A stretch of DNA of 42,808 bases from an uncultured Prevotella sp. (GTDB lineage: Bacteria > Bacteroidota > Bacteroidia > Bacteroidales > Bacteroidaceae): assembly GCA_900769275.1 (NCBI GenBank), contig CAAGGA010000129.1:1-42808 (forward strand), read 5' to 3'. The number at the start of each line of letters is the position of its first letter. The first letter of the stretch is position 1. This document shows positions 6,377-15,260 of this stretch, piece by piece. The notes beneath the pieces were generated by a model that worked only from the letters and a program-made list of their open reading frames with translations, ran no database searches and was not told the DNA's origin. The position numbers and the translations under genes were made by a program.

Positions 6377-7651
6377 AGCTTTCCTTATCTTCCACTCTTG
6401 AGGATAAAGATTATTGGCACGGTTGCCGATATTCTTTACGAAGCCGAGGGGATGACCTTGATAATTGACTATGACATATCCACGAGGAACAGAGGCATCG
6501 AGCACTATAGACTCGTGATGAAGATAACGCAATGCCTCCTCACGTGACAGTTCTGCCTGTGGGTACTTGTCTCGTGGCGTACTAATGAGTAGCGCTTCTG
6601 CATGAGCAGGCACTACCGGCAGTGGCTTATTTGGGCGGGAACGGCTGCTCTCTTTCTGCGATGACTTGCCTTCCACACGCTGAACAGGCTCATAATGCCC
6701 ATCGCATAACACTCTAAGCGTAGGTCTTACCTTTCCATGTACTATATCCTCCGACGTTTTTCTCAACACTGCCATGAAGAGTCCCTCGCTTCGTGTCACA
6801 CCTGGGATAAAGCGATACACGTTCTCCTGCCATTCAGGCAGCAGGGAACCTGTTACGCTCCACTCCTCTTGTGTTCGTATCGGGATTATTTCTGCACCGA
6901 GTGTTTCGCATATCCATTTGACATTCTCCTCGTCCTCATGCGTATTGAACGTGCAGGTGCTATAGACGAGAATTCCTCCAGGCTTGAGGCACTGCCATAT
7001 ATCCTCTACTATGGAACGCTGGAGGGCGGTACACTTCATGACATTCTGCATACTCCACTCCCCTATCGCTGCATTATCTCTTCGGAACAATCCCTCTCCA
7101 GAACAAGGGACGTCACAAAGAATGAAATCAAAGAGAAGTCCCGAGCGTTGGTAGTCTATCGCATAATTGTTGGTTACCACCACTTTAGGATGTCCCTGTT
7201 TCTGTATGTTTTCCATCAATATGTGGGAACGACGATGGTCAGGCTCATTACTATAGAGCAGATAACCATCAGGCAGTGCAGCACGGAGCAACGTGGACTT
7301 ACCTCCCGGTGCGGCACATAGATCCAATGCCGTACCTTTCTCAGGCAAATAAGCAGGCAACAACTGGCGTAGTACCTCATCAAGGAACATGGATCCCGCC
7401 TCCTGAACGTAATACACTCCGGCATGCAACAGTGGGTCGAGAGTAAAATCGGGACGTTCCCTGAGATAATATGCGTTGTCGCACCAAGGCACTCTGACGG
7501 TGATGGCATTGCTCACGTCATTCTCATTCATCTTGAACGGATTGTATCTGACGCTTACAGGCACAGGCTCGTCAAAAGAAGCGAGGTATCTTTCCCACTT
7601 CTCCCTACCGAATAGTTGTGACGTATATGTCTCAAAGTCTTTTGGTAACAT
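6368..7651 (-). CDS. NOP2/Sun-family RNA cytosine-C5 methyltransferase (RsmF-like)
   Basis: A 427-residue cytoplasmic SAM-dependent enzyme. Motif I is DLCAAPGGKST (110-120). Motif IV DVPCSGEG (180-187) holds the releasing Cys183. Motif VI YSTCTFNTHEDEENV (230-244) holds the nucleophile Cys233. The N-terminus ('VPVSVRYNPFK') and the C-terminal RNA-binding part ('LGFVKNIGNRANNLYP') match RsmF/YebU-like rRNA methyltransferases; the exact target base is not determined here. The start lies 8 nt after the porE-like stop, so it is probably co-transcribed with that gene. The extreme C-terminus (AVV-stop) is encoded by the start of an AAACAACT-unit array. Confidence 0.9.
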   Translation of the reverse strand: MLPKDFETYTSQLFGREKWERYLASFDEPVPVSVRYNPFKMNENDVSNAITVRVPWCDNAYYLRERPDFTLDPLLHAGVYYVQEAGSMFLDEVLRQLLPAYLPEKGTALDLCAAPGGKSTLLRAALPDGYLLYSNEPDHRRSHILMENIQKQGHPKVVVTNNYAIDYQRSGLLFDFILCDVPCSGEGLFRRDNAAIGEWSMQNVMKCTALQRSIVEDIWQCLKPGGILVYSTCTFNTHEDEENVKWICETLGAEIIPIRTQEEWSVTGSLLPEWQENVYRFIPGVTRSEGLFMAVLRKTSEDIVHGKVRPTLRVLCDGHYEPVQRVEGKSSQKESSRSRPNKPLPVVPAHAEALLISTPRDKYPQAELSREEALRYLHHESIVLDASVPRGYVIVNYQGHPLGFVKNIGNRANNLYPQEWKIRKAVV

Positions 7652-7659
7652 GATTGAGA

Positions 7660-9741
7660 TTACTGCAACTCGATTTCAAAGAAAGCGTCCTCATCGCTTT
7701 CTTCCTCCTCCCTGACAACAGGTTTCTTAGGAGGATTCTTCAGATTGCCATCCTTGTCGAACATATTGTATGTGGTTCTCAATACCCTGAATTCCGTCCT
7801 GCGATTGAGGGCGTTTGCCGTCTCCTGCTGTTCTGGTTTGAGCTTGAGGATAAACTCCTCTGTCAGGACATCATTTTCTTTCAGCCACGGGTAGCGTTCA
7901 GCCACTTTCCTGCGTATCGTCTTCGGTCGTCCCTCACCATAACCGACGGGCGTAAGGCGGTCGGCAGCGATGCCATGCCCGATGAGATACGCCACAACGC
8001 TTTCTGCCCTCTTTTGAGAAAGAGTCTTGTTGTAAGCATCAGAACCCCGGAAGTCGGTATGTGCCGAAAGTTCGATGGTGACATTCGGATTCTCATTGAG
8101 CATCATGATAAGCGAATCAAGGGCGTTCTGGCTCTCAGGCAGGAGCGTGGCCTTGTCAAATTCATAGAAGATATTGTCGATAAGCACGGGGGCAGAGATG
8201 GAGGCAAGCGGGAATTGCAGGTCGTAAGTCTCAGATGCCTTTACGCTGTCCACCTTTATTTCTTCCTTATGATTGAGGAAACCATCGCACGACCCCAGAA
8301 TGATATACTCCACTCCGGGCTTTACCACATACTCGAAAGAGCCGTCGCCACGCACTCCGAGACGTACGTTAGTGCCGTCACTGCCCACGATACGCGCCTC
8401 GCCCGCTGTGAGTTCATAGCCGTCCTGTTCGTATATCCATCCACGTACGGTCTGCACTATCTCGGGATTATAGAAAGAATAGATATGATCCCAACCTCTG
8501 CCGTCACCGCGATTGCTGGAGAAGAAGCCTCGGTTGTGCTGTCCCTCAAAAGTCATTCCGAAGTCATCGCCCTGCGAATTGAGCGGATAACCCGGATGAG
8601 AGAGATGATATTTGCCGTCATCTCCTACGGTAGCGATGAATATGTCCAGACCTCCAAGCCCGGGATGTCCGTCGGAAGAGAAGTAGAAGTCACCGTTGGG
8701 ACGGAACGTAGGGAACATTTCATTGCCCGGAGTGTTGATAGGCTCACCAAGGTTCTCCACACCCGATGCCCCGTTCGCCGACAATCTGATACGCCAGATG
8801 TCGAGTCCTCCCTTTCCTCCGGGCATATCGCTGACGAAATAGAGCCACTCTCCGTCAGGAGATACGGCAGGATGCGCATAAGAGGAGAGAGTGTCGTTGG
8901 TGATTACAAATGGCGTAGGCTTTCCCCAAGCAGCATCCGAGCGCTGAGAAGTTACTATCTGGGCATAGCGTGGGTAGGACGGATCGGAGACGCACTGCGT
9001 GAGATACATCGTGCCTCCGTCCACAGACAGACAGCACGCTCCCTCATCGTATTCGGTATTCAGTCCGCTCTCTATAGTCTGTGGCTTGCTCCACTTGCCC
9101 TTATCATCCTTGTCAGAGAAGAATATGTCGCCTAGCTTTGCTCCTGTAATACCGCTGAGCTCGTCACCCAAAGCCTCGTTCCTCGTGGAAGAAAAATAGA
9201 GCCGGTCGCTCTGGTCGCCTGCAAGGACAGGACTATAGTCAGATTTTCTGGAGTTGAACTCCGACATCTTCTTCACCGTATAGTCAGAGCCCTGCTCCTT
9301 CCATTGCGATGCCATACGCGCAGAGAGGAGTCCGTTCCTGACAAGAATGTCATCGGGCATGGAATCCTTGAGTTCCTCAAACGCTGCAAGTGCATTCTTG
9401 TACTCACCGTTTTTCAGCAAAAGCCGGGCAAAGCAGAGTCTGTCCTGCAGGCTTGCCACGTTATATCTTATAGCATTACGATAGGCAGAGAGAGCCTTTT
9501 GCGTGCTGGAAATATGCTGATAGCACTGCGCCATCTTCAGGGCACGCTGCCCCCTGAGCGTCTTCTCCGCTGCAGGAGTCTTGGAATATGCTTTCTTAAA
9601 CTGTTCCGCAGCATCGTAATACTCTCCCATGGCAAGGAACTTCTCACCCTTGCGCATGGCATTATCTGCTGCACATGAGTGTAGCAACGTTACGATGACA
9701 ATGACTGCCGACAGCAGATATGACTTATTCCTTGGGAGCAT
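7660..9741 (-). CDS. porE: PorE-like OmpA-family lipoprotein of the type IX secretion system
   Basis: A 693-residue protein. The signal peptide ends in a lipobox with Cys23 (TLLHSC). Domains in order: TPR-like helices (about 29-145), a PD40/WD40-like beta-propeller (about 165-425, with 'YFSSTRNEALGD', 'HPAVSPDGEWLYFVSD' and 'FYFSSDGHPGLGGLDIF'), a carboxypeptidase-regulatory-like module (430-510) and an OmpA C-terminal peptidoglycan-binding domain (520-656, 'AHTDFRGSDAYNKTLSQKRA', 'NRRTEF'). An acidic tail follows. This architecture is that of Porphyromonas gingivalis PorE (PG1058), a T9SS component at the outer membrane/peptidoglycan. Its presence supports T9SS-type reading of the C-terminal tails seen on other proteins here. 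The methyltransferase gene follows after 8 nt. Confidence 0.85.
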   Translation of the reverse strand: MLPRNKSYLLSAVIVIVTLLHSCAADNAMRKGEKFLAMGEYYDAAEQFKKAYSKTPAAEKTLRGQRALKMAQCYQHISSTQKALSAYRNAIRYNVASLQDRLCFARLLLKNGEYKNALAAFEELKDSMPDDILVRNGLLSARMASQWKEQGSDYTVKKMSEFNSRKSDYSPVLAGDQSDRLYFSSTRNEALGDELSGITGAKLGDIFFSDKDDKGKWSKPQTIESGLNTEYDEGACCLSVDGGTMYLTQCVSDPSYPRYAQIVTSQRSDAAWGKPTPFVITNDTLSSYAHPAVSPDGEWLYFVSDMPGGKGGLDIWRIRLSANGASGVENLGEPINTPGNEMFPTFRPNGDFYFSSDGHPGLGGLDIFIATVGDDGKYHLSHPGYPLNSQGDDFGMTFEGQHNRGFFSSNRGDGRGWDHIYSFYNPEIVQTVRGWIYEQDGYELTAGEARIVGSDGTNVRLGVRGDGSFEYVVKPGVEYIILGSCDGFLNHKEEIKVDSVKASETYDLQFPLASISAPVLIDNIFYEFDKATLLPESQNALDSLIMMLNENPNVTIELSAHTDFRGSDAYNKTLSQKRAESVVAYLIGHGIAADRLTPVGYGEGRPKTIRRKVAERYPWLKENDVLTEEFILKLKPEQQETANALNRRTEFRVLRTTYNMFDKDGNLKNPPKKPVVREEEESDEDAFFEIELQ

Positions 9742-9787
9742 TTATTTCATTTATTGTCTTTTGATTGGTGATTTCTGATGAGGATTG

Positions 9788-9819
9788 TTCTTCGACCAGG
9801 TCGAAGAATACCAGGGGAG
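9788..9819. repeat. Palindrome-TACCA element, copy P1
   Basis: TTCTTCGACC-A-GGTCGAAGAA (9788-9808) is a perfect 10-bp inverted repeat with a single central base, followed by the tag TACCAGGGGAG (9809-9819). It lies between two leftward genes and directly abuts hairpin repeat copy 4. Confidence 0.7.
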
Positions 9820-9820
9820 A

Positions 9821-9960
9821 TGGTTGCTGGTTGTGGGTTGTTGGTTATTAATGCGTTGCTGATGGAGGCTTACTCTGAAAGCAATGGTAATCCAACCCAA
9901 AACCAACAACCAACAACCTAAAACCTACAACTAAAACCCAAAACCCAACAACCAACAACC
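9821..9960. repeat. G/T-A/C armed hairpin repeat, copy 4
   Basis: The left arm 9821-9846 (TGGTTGCTGGTTGTGGGTTG...) faces the right arm 9891-9960 (CCAACCCAAAACCAACAACC...). The core at 9862-9897 starts ATGGAGGCTTACTCTGAAAG. On the minus strand the G/T arm begins immediately after the TAG stop of the MG2-type gene at 9962. Confidence 0.7.
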
Positions 9961-9961
9961 C

Positions 9962-12685
9962 CTAATAATACACCTGTCCGTCAAGTCCCACTCCGGCAAG
10001 GGAGACTTTCACTCGCGTCTCGCTGGAATTGTTGTAGAACGATATATGGAAAGTGCCGTCCTTACCGAGCCGCGCATTGGGATTCCAATAGAGAGTGCGG
10101 CGGTAGTCTTTCTGCTCCTGCGGTACAGCGGTGCTGTAGTCAGGATTATAGAACTCCTCTGCGTATGCTATTCCCGGGAACACGTAGCGACGGTCGCGGT
10201 AGGTATATCTCTTGCCGTCGTCCGGGACGGGCACGAAGTCGAGGGTGACATCAGCGGAATTGGATGCCGAGACATCGAAAGAGTCGGTACGCAGTTCGTA
10301 GTCGGTAAACACACGCACGTCTTTCATGCGGTTGAGATGCAGTTTCTCAAACATATTCGATGGCGATACGGGCTTGTCAAACTCAGTCACGGTGGGACTA
10401 TAGTTGCGGAAGAACGTAGAGCCCTCCACCATGGCACGGATGTTCATGCTGCGATTGACCCGCCCCATATTGCCGAAGAGATATGTACACAGTTGGTATG
10501 GGAATATCGAAGCATCGAAAACACCCATCATGAGACCGTAGTCGGTCACGTCATTATATAGCTGATACGTGTCACGCACCATTGCCGGCTTGGTAAAGTC
10601 GATGGCACGCTTGCCCCTGCGCTTTGCCTTTACATAGACCGTCTGCAGGACATGATTGCCTGCAAGACGGCTGTTGGAGGGGATAAGGGCATCATCCTCG
10701 ACATCTACAAACTCTATATCGGGAGAATTGACCTGATACCAGGAATAGGGCTGCGAGAAGACTGGGAAGAAGACATCACGCTTGACGTAGTAGTCGGGAT
10801 AGCTGCGCTCGTCACGCCACTTAGCGTCCTTCGTCGAAGCCATGCACTTATCCACGGAATCCTTCGGACTGTAAGCCTTGATGAAGAGTATTGCATCATC
10901 GTAATATGGCGGCACCTGTATAGAGAAGCGTCCCCTTTTGTCGGTACGTACCACGACGCCGGCACTCTCTCCGTCCTTTGTCACCTCAGCCTCCACGCAG
11001 ACTGAGCGTTGTGTAATCTTGCCCTCCTGATACTCAGTAGTGGCATAATCCACGTCTTCCGTCGTCACCTCGTCAACGATTCCCGTGCCGTCATCCTCGG
11101 CATCTGACTCCATCACCGTAGATTCTGTCAACCCCTCAATATCGGCAAGGGCTATCTCTGCCACGTTGGTGGTCTTCATCATGCTCTCTACATTTTCGAG
11201 TTCGAGCATCTTTGCCGTAGAGAGCAGCTTATACACCGTACCCTCGAACGTGGTGGTCTTCTCGGGAAGGTAACGCAAACGCTCTGCCCGCTTGTAGCGA
11301 CGCCAGCCCTGCACCATCATCAGGAGGTCGAGGTCATGACGGTGCGTGGCATCATCCGAAGCGAAATAATAGCCCGGCATGGGGACAAAGCCTCTCAGTT
11401 CGCTTGAGAGAAGCATATCAGTCATGATATTGCCATTATCATATCCCGGGTCATCGGTACGGGTATCACGCACGGCAATACTGAATACACCATTGCCATT
11501 CATCTCTCCCTCCACCGTCATATCAACCTTGGCATACGGTCTCAGCGTAGTCTTTGCGCCCACCTGCACGCTGTCTGACGTGAGAGAGACTGTCATAGGC
11601 TTGCCAATATCGTGATTATTGACGAAAAGAAGCCGTGAAGCCAGTGGCTGTGCATCGGCATCATAGACGATGACCTCGTTGATGCCTGTGGGCAATGGCG
11701 CAGGAAGATTGGAGAGACTGTATGTACCATCACCGTTGATGCGCTGGAAATGTTGCAATCTGCCACGGCAAAGCACGGCGAAAGCCTTCGGCACTACCCC
11801 ACCCGACTTCAGACTGAGGCTTCGTGTGTCGCAGTCGTAAGCGAGGGCGCAACCCTCCGTAGCCTTGGGCAGTTTGAAGGAATAGTCCTTGTCATTCCAT
11901 CTGAATGCGGCTTTCAACGTCTGCTCTCCCGGGGTAATGTAGAAAGCCCCCTTTCCGAGGTGCTCCGTCTTTATCTTGGTGCCATCACTCAGAGTGCCCT
12001 CTATCTCTACGAACTGCCCCGTATGGTCTTTCACCTCGAAAGCAATCCTGCCTTTCACTCCCTTCACGCATTGCCCGCCCTCCGGGAAGAAACTGACGAA
12101 CAGCTGCGGGTGTTCTTTCTCTACGTGCTGTCGCGGACGCTTAGAGATGTATCTCTGAGCATAGTTGCCTGCTTCCTTTGGCTTATTATATATAGGTATC
12201 ACGCGCGAATACAATCCGATATAGTCACGGAAATAGTCGGCACACATAGACTTGTTGAAGAACTTCCGCTCGTCGATGAACGTATAGTTCTTATGCTCCA
12301 CGTTGAAATTCAACTGCCACTTGGTGTATGCCCTCACCTCGTAATACCCGGAGTATAGACTGTCCTGCAAGGCAAACTGTCCGCAGGTGGCTCCCTTGTC
12401 AGAGACCACTACGTGCTGACGCTCAACCACGAAACCATCAGGAGAGAGCAGTTCGACGTAGAGGAGCTTGCTCATGTTGGTAGGTTTCAGGCAGTCTGCC
12501 TGCACTACATACGCCTTGTACCAAAGGGTGTCACCCACGAAATAGCAGTTGTTGTCGAGATGCAGATATACTTTCTCCTGTATCTGTGGTTGGTCACGCA
12601 GCACTGCCTGCAAGGAGTCAAGGGAATCAGCCGATAATCCCAAGGAGATTATTGACAGTAGAACGGATAGGATGATTCTTTTCAT
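9962..12685 (-). CDS. Large secreted MG2/alpha-2-macroglobulin-like Bacteroidetes surface protein
   Basis: A 907-residue protein with a signal peptide ending near residue 19 (SLGLSADS). 'EKVYLHLDNNCYFVGDTLWY' (about 18-37) is the MG2-type beta-sandwich start seen in a family of Bacteroidetes proteins often labelled MG2-domain or 'TonB-dependent receptor plug domain-containing'. Several beta-sandwich modules follow, then an acidic linker, a plug-like stretch ('VLQTVYVKAKRRGKRAIDF') and the typical end 'YWNPNARLGKDGTFHISFYN ... AGVGLDGQVYY'. No outer-membrane barrel follows. The function of the family is uncertain; outer-membrane or periplasmic location is inferred. The frame opens at 12745, but the ATG at 12685 gives the proper MKRIILSVLLS signal peptide and the upstream residues read through the repeat-rich gap. 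Confidence 0.75.
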   Translation of the reverse strand: MKRIILSVLLSIISLGLSADSLDSLQAVLRDQPQIQEKVYLHLDNNCYFVGDTLWYKAYVVQADCLKPTNMSKLLYVELLSPDGFVVERQHVVVSDKGATCGQFALQDSLYSGYYEVRAYTKWQLNFNVEHKNYTFIDERKFFNKSMCADYFRDYIGLYSRVIPIYNKPKEAGNYAQRYISKRPRQHVEKEHPQLFVSFFPEGGQCVKGVKGRIAFEVKDHTGQFVEIEGTLSDGTKIKTEHLGKGAFYITPGEQTLKAAFRWNDKDYSFKLPKATEGCALAYDCDTRSLSLKSGGVVPKAFAVLCRGRLQHFQRINGDGTYSLSNLPAPLPTGINEVIVYDADAQPLASRLLFVNNHDIGKPMTVSLTSDSVQVGAKTTLRPYAKVDMTVEGEMNGNGVFSIAVRDTRTDDPGYDNGNIMTDMLLSSELRGFVPMPGYYFASDDATHRHDLDLLMMVQGWRRYKRAERLRYLPEKTTTFEGTVYKLLSTAKMLELENVESMMKTTNVAEIALADIEGLTESTVMESDAEDDGTGIVDEVTTEDVDYATTEYQEGKITQRSVCVEAEVTKDGESAGVVVRTDKRGRFSIQVPPYYDDAILFIKAYSPKDSVDKCMASTKDAKWRDERSYPDYYVKRDVFFPVFSQPYSWYQVNSPDIEFVDVEDDALIPSNSRLAGNHVLQTVYVKAKRRGKRAIDFTKPAMVRDTYQLYNDVTDYGLMMGVFDASIFPYQLCTYLFGNMGRVNRSMNIRAMVEGSTFFRNYSPTVTEFDKPVSPSNMFEKLHLNRMKDVRVFTDYELRTDSFDVSASNSADVTLDFVPVPDDGKRYTYRDRRYVFPGIAYAEEFYNPDYSTAVPQEQKDYRRTLYWNPNARLGKDGTFHISFYNNSSETRVKVSLAGVGLDGQVYY

Positions 12686-12742
12686 ATTCTTTTGTTTGTG
12701 ATATTCCTTTGACTCCTTTTTCCGGGTGTGGTTTAATCTTTG

Positions 12743-12775
12743 CAAAGCGACCTGGTCGCTTTGTACCAGAGGGGA
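12743..12775. repeat. Palindrome-TACCA element, copy P2
   Basis: CAAAGCGACC-T-GGTCGCTTTG (12743-12763) is a perfect 10-bp inverted repeat with one central base, then TACCAGAGGGGA (12764-12775). The outer five pairs differ from P1 and P3 in both arms at once (CAAAG/CTTTG against TTCTT/AAGAA), so pairing is preserved. Confidence 0.65.
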
Positions 12776-12798
12776 CGGGGGCGACTGTCTTTGGCAGG

Positions 12799-12840
12799 GC
12801 TACACTATAGCCTTGGCGATGCTACACTATAGCCTTGGCG
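12799..12840. repeat. 22-bp period tandem repeat between the MG2-type and pectate lyase genes
   Basis: GCTACACTATAGCCTTGGCG occurs exactly at 12799-12818 and 12821-12840. It lies just before the pectate lyase stop codon (12863) and occupies the place where the G/T-A/C hairpin sits in the related gaps at 9821 and 36646. Confidence 0.7.
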
Positions 12841-12862
12841 GTGATGTCCTGCGAGGCGGGCA

Positions 12863-14719
12863 TTATTGCCTTATGCCGAGGGCGTTATAGGTGTTGCCGT
12901 TGCGGTCGATAAGTATCTTGCCCTGCTTGAGATATTTCCTTGTCCTGGCATTGTCAGCCGTAACCTCTGTCTCGGCAATGCCTGTCGCATCGCTGCAATA
13001 CAGGGTAATGATAAGGCAGGTCTGCTTCTTCGCAATATTGAAAGGCATAGTGCCTACGGCAGGAGATTCGAGCTTTATGGTGTGGGAAACGGTCTGTGCC
13101 ACACCGTTAAGCTTGGCAGGAAACACATACTGCGTCTCGGAGAAAGTCACGCCGTTGAGACTCTTCAGATACGCATCTACTTCCTCATAATTGTCATAAC
13201 CGGCAAAGGTGACCTTCTCCACGCGTTTGCCTACAGGCACTGTCATGGTGTAGTCGGCACTGGAAAACTTCACGGTGTTGTTTACACCCGTAGAGTACAA
13301 CTTGCTCTTGTTGTTGCTGACCTTGAAACCATCCTTGAAGCACCATGTGTATGAGGGGTTCTCCGAAAGGAAAGTCTCTGACGAGATAACGAAAGTCTCG
13401 TAATCCCCGACCTCGTTCGCAGCGTCAATCTTTGCCTTCCATACCTTGTATGCCTGAATGATGCCGTCGAGCCAGCTGCCAAGATACTGATAGTTGGCAC
13501 GGTTGGAAGCCATAAGGGACGTGGCAACCATCTGTCCGTACTTATCCTCAGCATCGGGGGTATCGTCGTAGTTGTAGAGATGACGGTAGAAGAGTTCCGG
13601 ATAATCATTGCTGTATATAGCGAAGATAGGCTGATAGGCTTTCTCAAAATCGTAAGAGGCTTCAAGTATCTCATACTCATAGTAATTATATCCTGTCGCG
13701 TGGTGCAGACGGTACTTTCCCCTCTCCTTGAGCTTCTTGTAGAACTTGTCATATATCTTCTTGCCGCTCTCTCCTCCTATCTGGATAAAGCGTCCCCAGA
13801 GGTTGCTGCCTTTCTTCTCCACGATGCGGCGGTCGGACTGTCCATTGCCGTTGGTATAGTCCTCCATGGCGGCATTCTCCTTGTACTTATGTGTCTCAAA
13901 CCATTCTATGGCGGACGTGATGCACTGCTGCAGTTTCTCTGAAGGCTTGTCAATACTCATGAGGTAAGAGAGCAGTGTTGCCGACTCGCTGCCGCTGATG
14001 GACGGCATCTCATGCGGACGACCCTCCGTCGGGAGGAAATCCTTCGGGTCATGCTGTGCGCACCAGCCTGACTTTACTCCATTGTCATCGACCTGACAGT
14101 TGAAGACGCACTCCAAAGCCTTGTCCCACTGTTCCTTGCACTTCACACGTGTATCTTCATCTACAAGACCTGCAAAGTCGCCCTTTTCCTCATGTATCTC
14201 CTGCAGGATGCGGAGCATATTGGTCATCAGGTCATCGTTGAACGTAATATAGTTCTGGTAGCTGTACTTGTCATCGGAAAGAGGCCAGTACTGTCCCCAA
14301 CCTCCACTGAGCCCGTTTCCTGCGGTGAAGATAAGGTTCAGGGCTTTCTTGAATCCGTCAAGATACCTCTGCTGCTTGGTCTTGCCATATACCTTGGCGA
14401 GGAAGCGCATCTCCTGCGTCGTGGAATAGTTGTCGAAGCATGAATGCGCACTGCGTGCATCATTGGAACCGGAAAGAGCCTTTCTTGCCTTAAGCTCCGC
14501 AGCGGTGAGCTTATGGTACTGGTCGTTCTTCATCCAGCCGCCATTGGTCTTCTGCACGGCAAGGAGCGTATCTGCCACGCTGATGGCTTCCGCACTGCCG
14601 TACCACTCTGCTCCCATTTTGCCTGAACATATCTGTGCCCAGGTCATAGACTTGTAATTCTGTGCGCCCGCACCAAGAAAAATCATGATGAGAGCGATAA
14701 AAGTAAAGATTCTTTTCAT
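12863..14719 (-). CDS. pelA: Pectate lyase, PL10 family (Pel-15E/PelA type)
   Basis: A 618-residue secreted enzyme expected to cleave homogalacturonan (pectate) by calcium-dependent beta-elimination. The signal peptide ends near residue 19 (LGAGAQ). The PL10 catalytic domain (about 20-440) shows NGGWMKN (59-65), 'CFDNYSTTQEMRFLAKVY' (94-111), 'GGWGQYWPL', 'NYITFNDDLMTNML' with the acidic pair at 162-163, 'SGWCAQHDPKDFLPTEGRPH' and 'RIVEKKGSNLWGRFIQI'. A beta-rich extension of about 180 residues follows. The protein ends 'KILIDRNGNTYNALGIRQ', a tail type shared with the 954-residue protein. It has its own promoter and lies directly after the SusCD operon, as part of the same pectin locus. Confidence 0.9.
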   Translation of the reverse strand: MKRIFTFIALIMIFLGAGAQNYKSMTWAQICSGKMGAEWYGSAEAISVADTLLAVQKTNGGWMKNDQYHKLTAAELKARKALSGSNDARSAHSCFDNYSTTQEMRFLAKVYGKTKQQRYLDGFKKALNLIFTAGNGLSGGWGQYWPLSDDKYSYQNYITFNDDLMTNMLRILQEIHEEKGDFAGLVDEDTRVKCKEQWDKALECVFNCQVDDNGVKSGWCAQHDPKDFLPTEGRPHEMPSISGSESATLLSYLMSIDKPSEKLQQCITSAIEWFETHKYKENAAMEDYTNGNGQSDRRIVEKKGSNLWGRFIQIGGESGKKIYDKFYKKLKERGKYRLHHATGYNYYEYEILEASYDFEKAYQPIFAIYSNDYPELFYRHLYNYDDTPDAEDKYGQMVATSLMASNRANYQYLGSWLDGIIQAYKVWKAKIDAANEVGDYETFVISSETFLSENPSYTWCFKDGFKVSNNKSKLYSTGVNNTVKFSSADYTMTVPVGKRVEKVTFAGYDNYEEVDAYLKSLNGVTFSETQYVFPAKLNGVAQTVSHTIKLESPAVGTMPFNIAKKQTCLIITLYCSDATGIAETEVTADNARTRKYLKQGKILIDRNGNTYNALGIRQ

Positions 14720-14832
14720 TGTTAGTATAGTATTTAGTCAGTAATTGTGTATTGCACTATCCGTTTTCTCCTCTGACTCCGCACAGTCCTCTACAGACTC
14801 ATGCCGGCATCATCCGAACATAATATAGCGTG

Positions 14833-14863
14833 CAAATTTACTATTTTTTTTTCTTATGGCAAA
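14833..14863 (-). promoter_or_regulatory. Bacteroidetes-type promoter of the pectate lyase gene
   Basis: On the minus strand: TTTG (plus 14860-14863), 19-nt spacer, TAAATTTG (plus 14833-14840), a full match to TAnnTTTG. It predicts a 5' leader of roughly 105 nt before the ATG at 14719. Confidence 0.75.
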
Positions 14864-14897
14864 AAGAATGTCAGACAAAATACTCACGATGTCATAA

Positions 14898-14993
14898 GTT
14901 ACCGAAGTTTCGCCGGGCTTCAATCTCTTCGGTTGTACGGCTCTTCGGCTGTACGGTAACTTCGCTTTGACGGAAACTTCACTTTGACGGATT
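14898..14993. repeat. Dispersed repeat GTTACCGAAGTTTCGC...GGTTGTACGG
   Basis: Positions 14898-14940 match 42713-42755 at 36 of 43 aligned positions. The continuation has two near-copies of ACTTCGCTTTGACGG (one reads ACTTCACTTTGACGG). Both occurrences lie upstream of a leftward pectin enzyme gene (PL10 here, CE12 at the right edge). Confidence 0.6.
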
Positions 14994-15181
14994 ATAGGAC
15001 AAAATTGACATCAATGATATTGCAGCGCAATAGCGTTGATATTACAGCGTAAAAGCGTTGATATTACCTTGCAAAAGCATAGCTTTTACCCGACAATACC
15101 AACGCTTTTTGTATCCTACTAATTATCAAGACATTACAAATCGCAGGACAAAAGTCTCGGGATAGGACAAAATTGACATCA
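14994..15181. repeat. Paired 20-bp direct repeats flanking 22-bp tandem units
   Basis: ATAGGACAAAATTGACATCA occurs exactly at 14994-15013 and 15162-15181, and a shorter AGGACAAAA lies between them near 15145. Inside are two 22-bp tandem units, 15016-15037 and 15038-15059, differing at 3 positions, plus a partial third. The hairpins are GCAAAAGC-ATA-GCTTTTAC and AAAAGCGTT (15051-15059) with AACGCTTTT (15101-15109). Function is unknown; it could be a regulatory site or a small inserted element. Confidence 0.6.
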
Positions 15182-15206
15182 TGATTTCCCGTACCGTACA
15201 AACGCA

Positions 15207-15239
15207 AACAAGCCCGAAGCAATGAGCTCCGGGCTTGTT
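15207..15239 (-). terminator. Terminator of the SusCD operon
   Basis: AACAAGCCCG (15207-15216) and CGGGCTTGTT (15230-15239) form a perfect 10-bp stem with a 13-nt loop, about 20 nt after the SusD-like stop at 15261. On the minus strand the stem is followed by TTGCGTTTG, a weak T-rich tail. Confidence 0.75.
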
Positions 15240-15260
15240 CGGCTTATTCATCCTGCGTGA

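Larger units (their letters stand above)
14720..15260. other. 541-bp intergenic region: promoter, repeats, terminator, no gene
   Basis: No credible ORF is seen. From right to left it holds the SusCD operon hairpin (15207-15239), a 20-bp direct repeat pair (14994-15013 and 15162-15181), a 22-bp tandem repeat with hairpins (15016-15109), a dispersed repeat (14898-14993) and the pectate lyase promoter (14833-14863). This is the only stretch over 300 bases with no gene or gene remnant. Confidence 0.8.

Noticed and set aside
7654..9135. 493-codon open frame on the plus strand opposite the porE-like gene
   Set aside because: The minus strand encodes a clear multi-domain PorE-like protein; the plus product shows no recognisable domain and is an antisense shadow.
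14720..15260. Search for a tRNA, small RNA or missed small gene in the longest gap
   Set aside because: No cloverleaf, no ORF with a plausible start and signal, and the sequence is accounted for by repeats, a promoter and a terminator.
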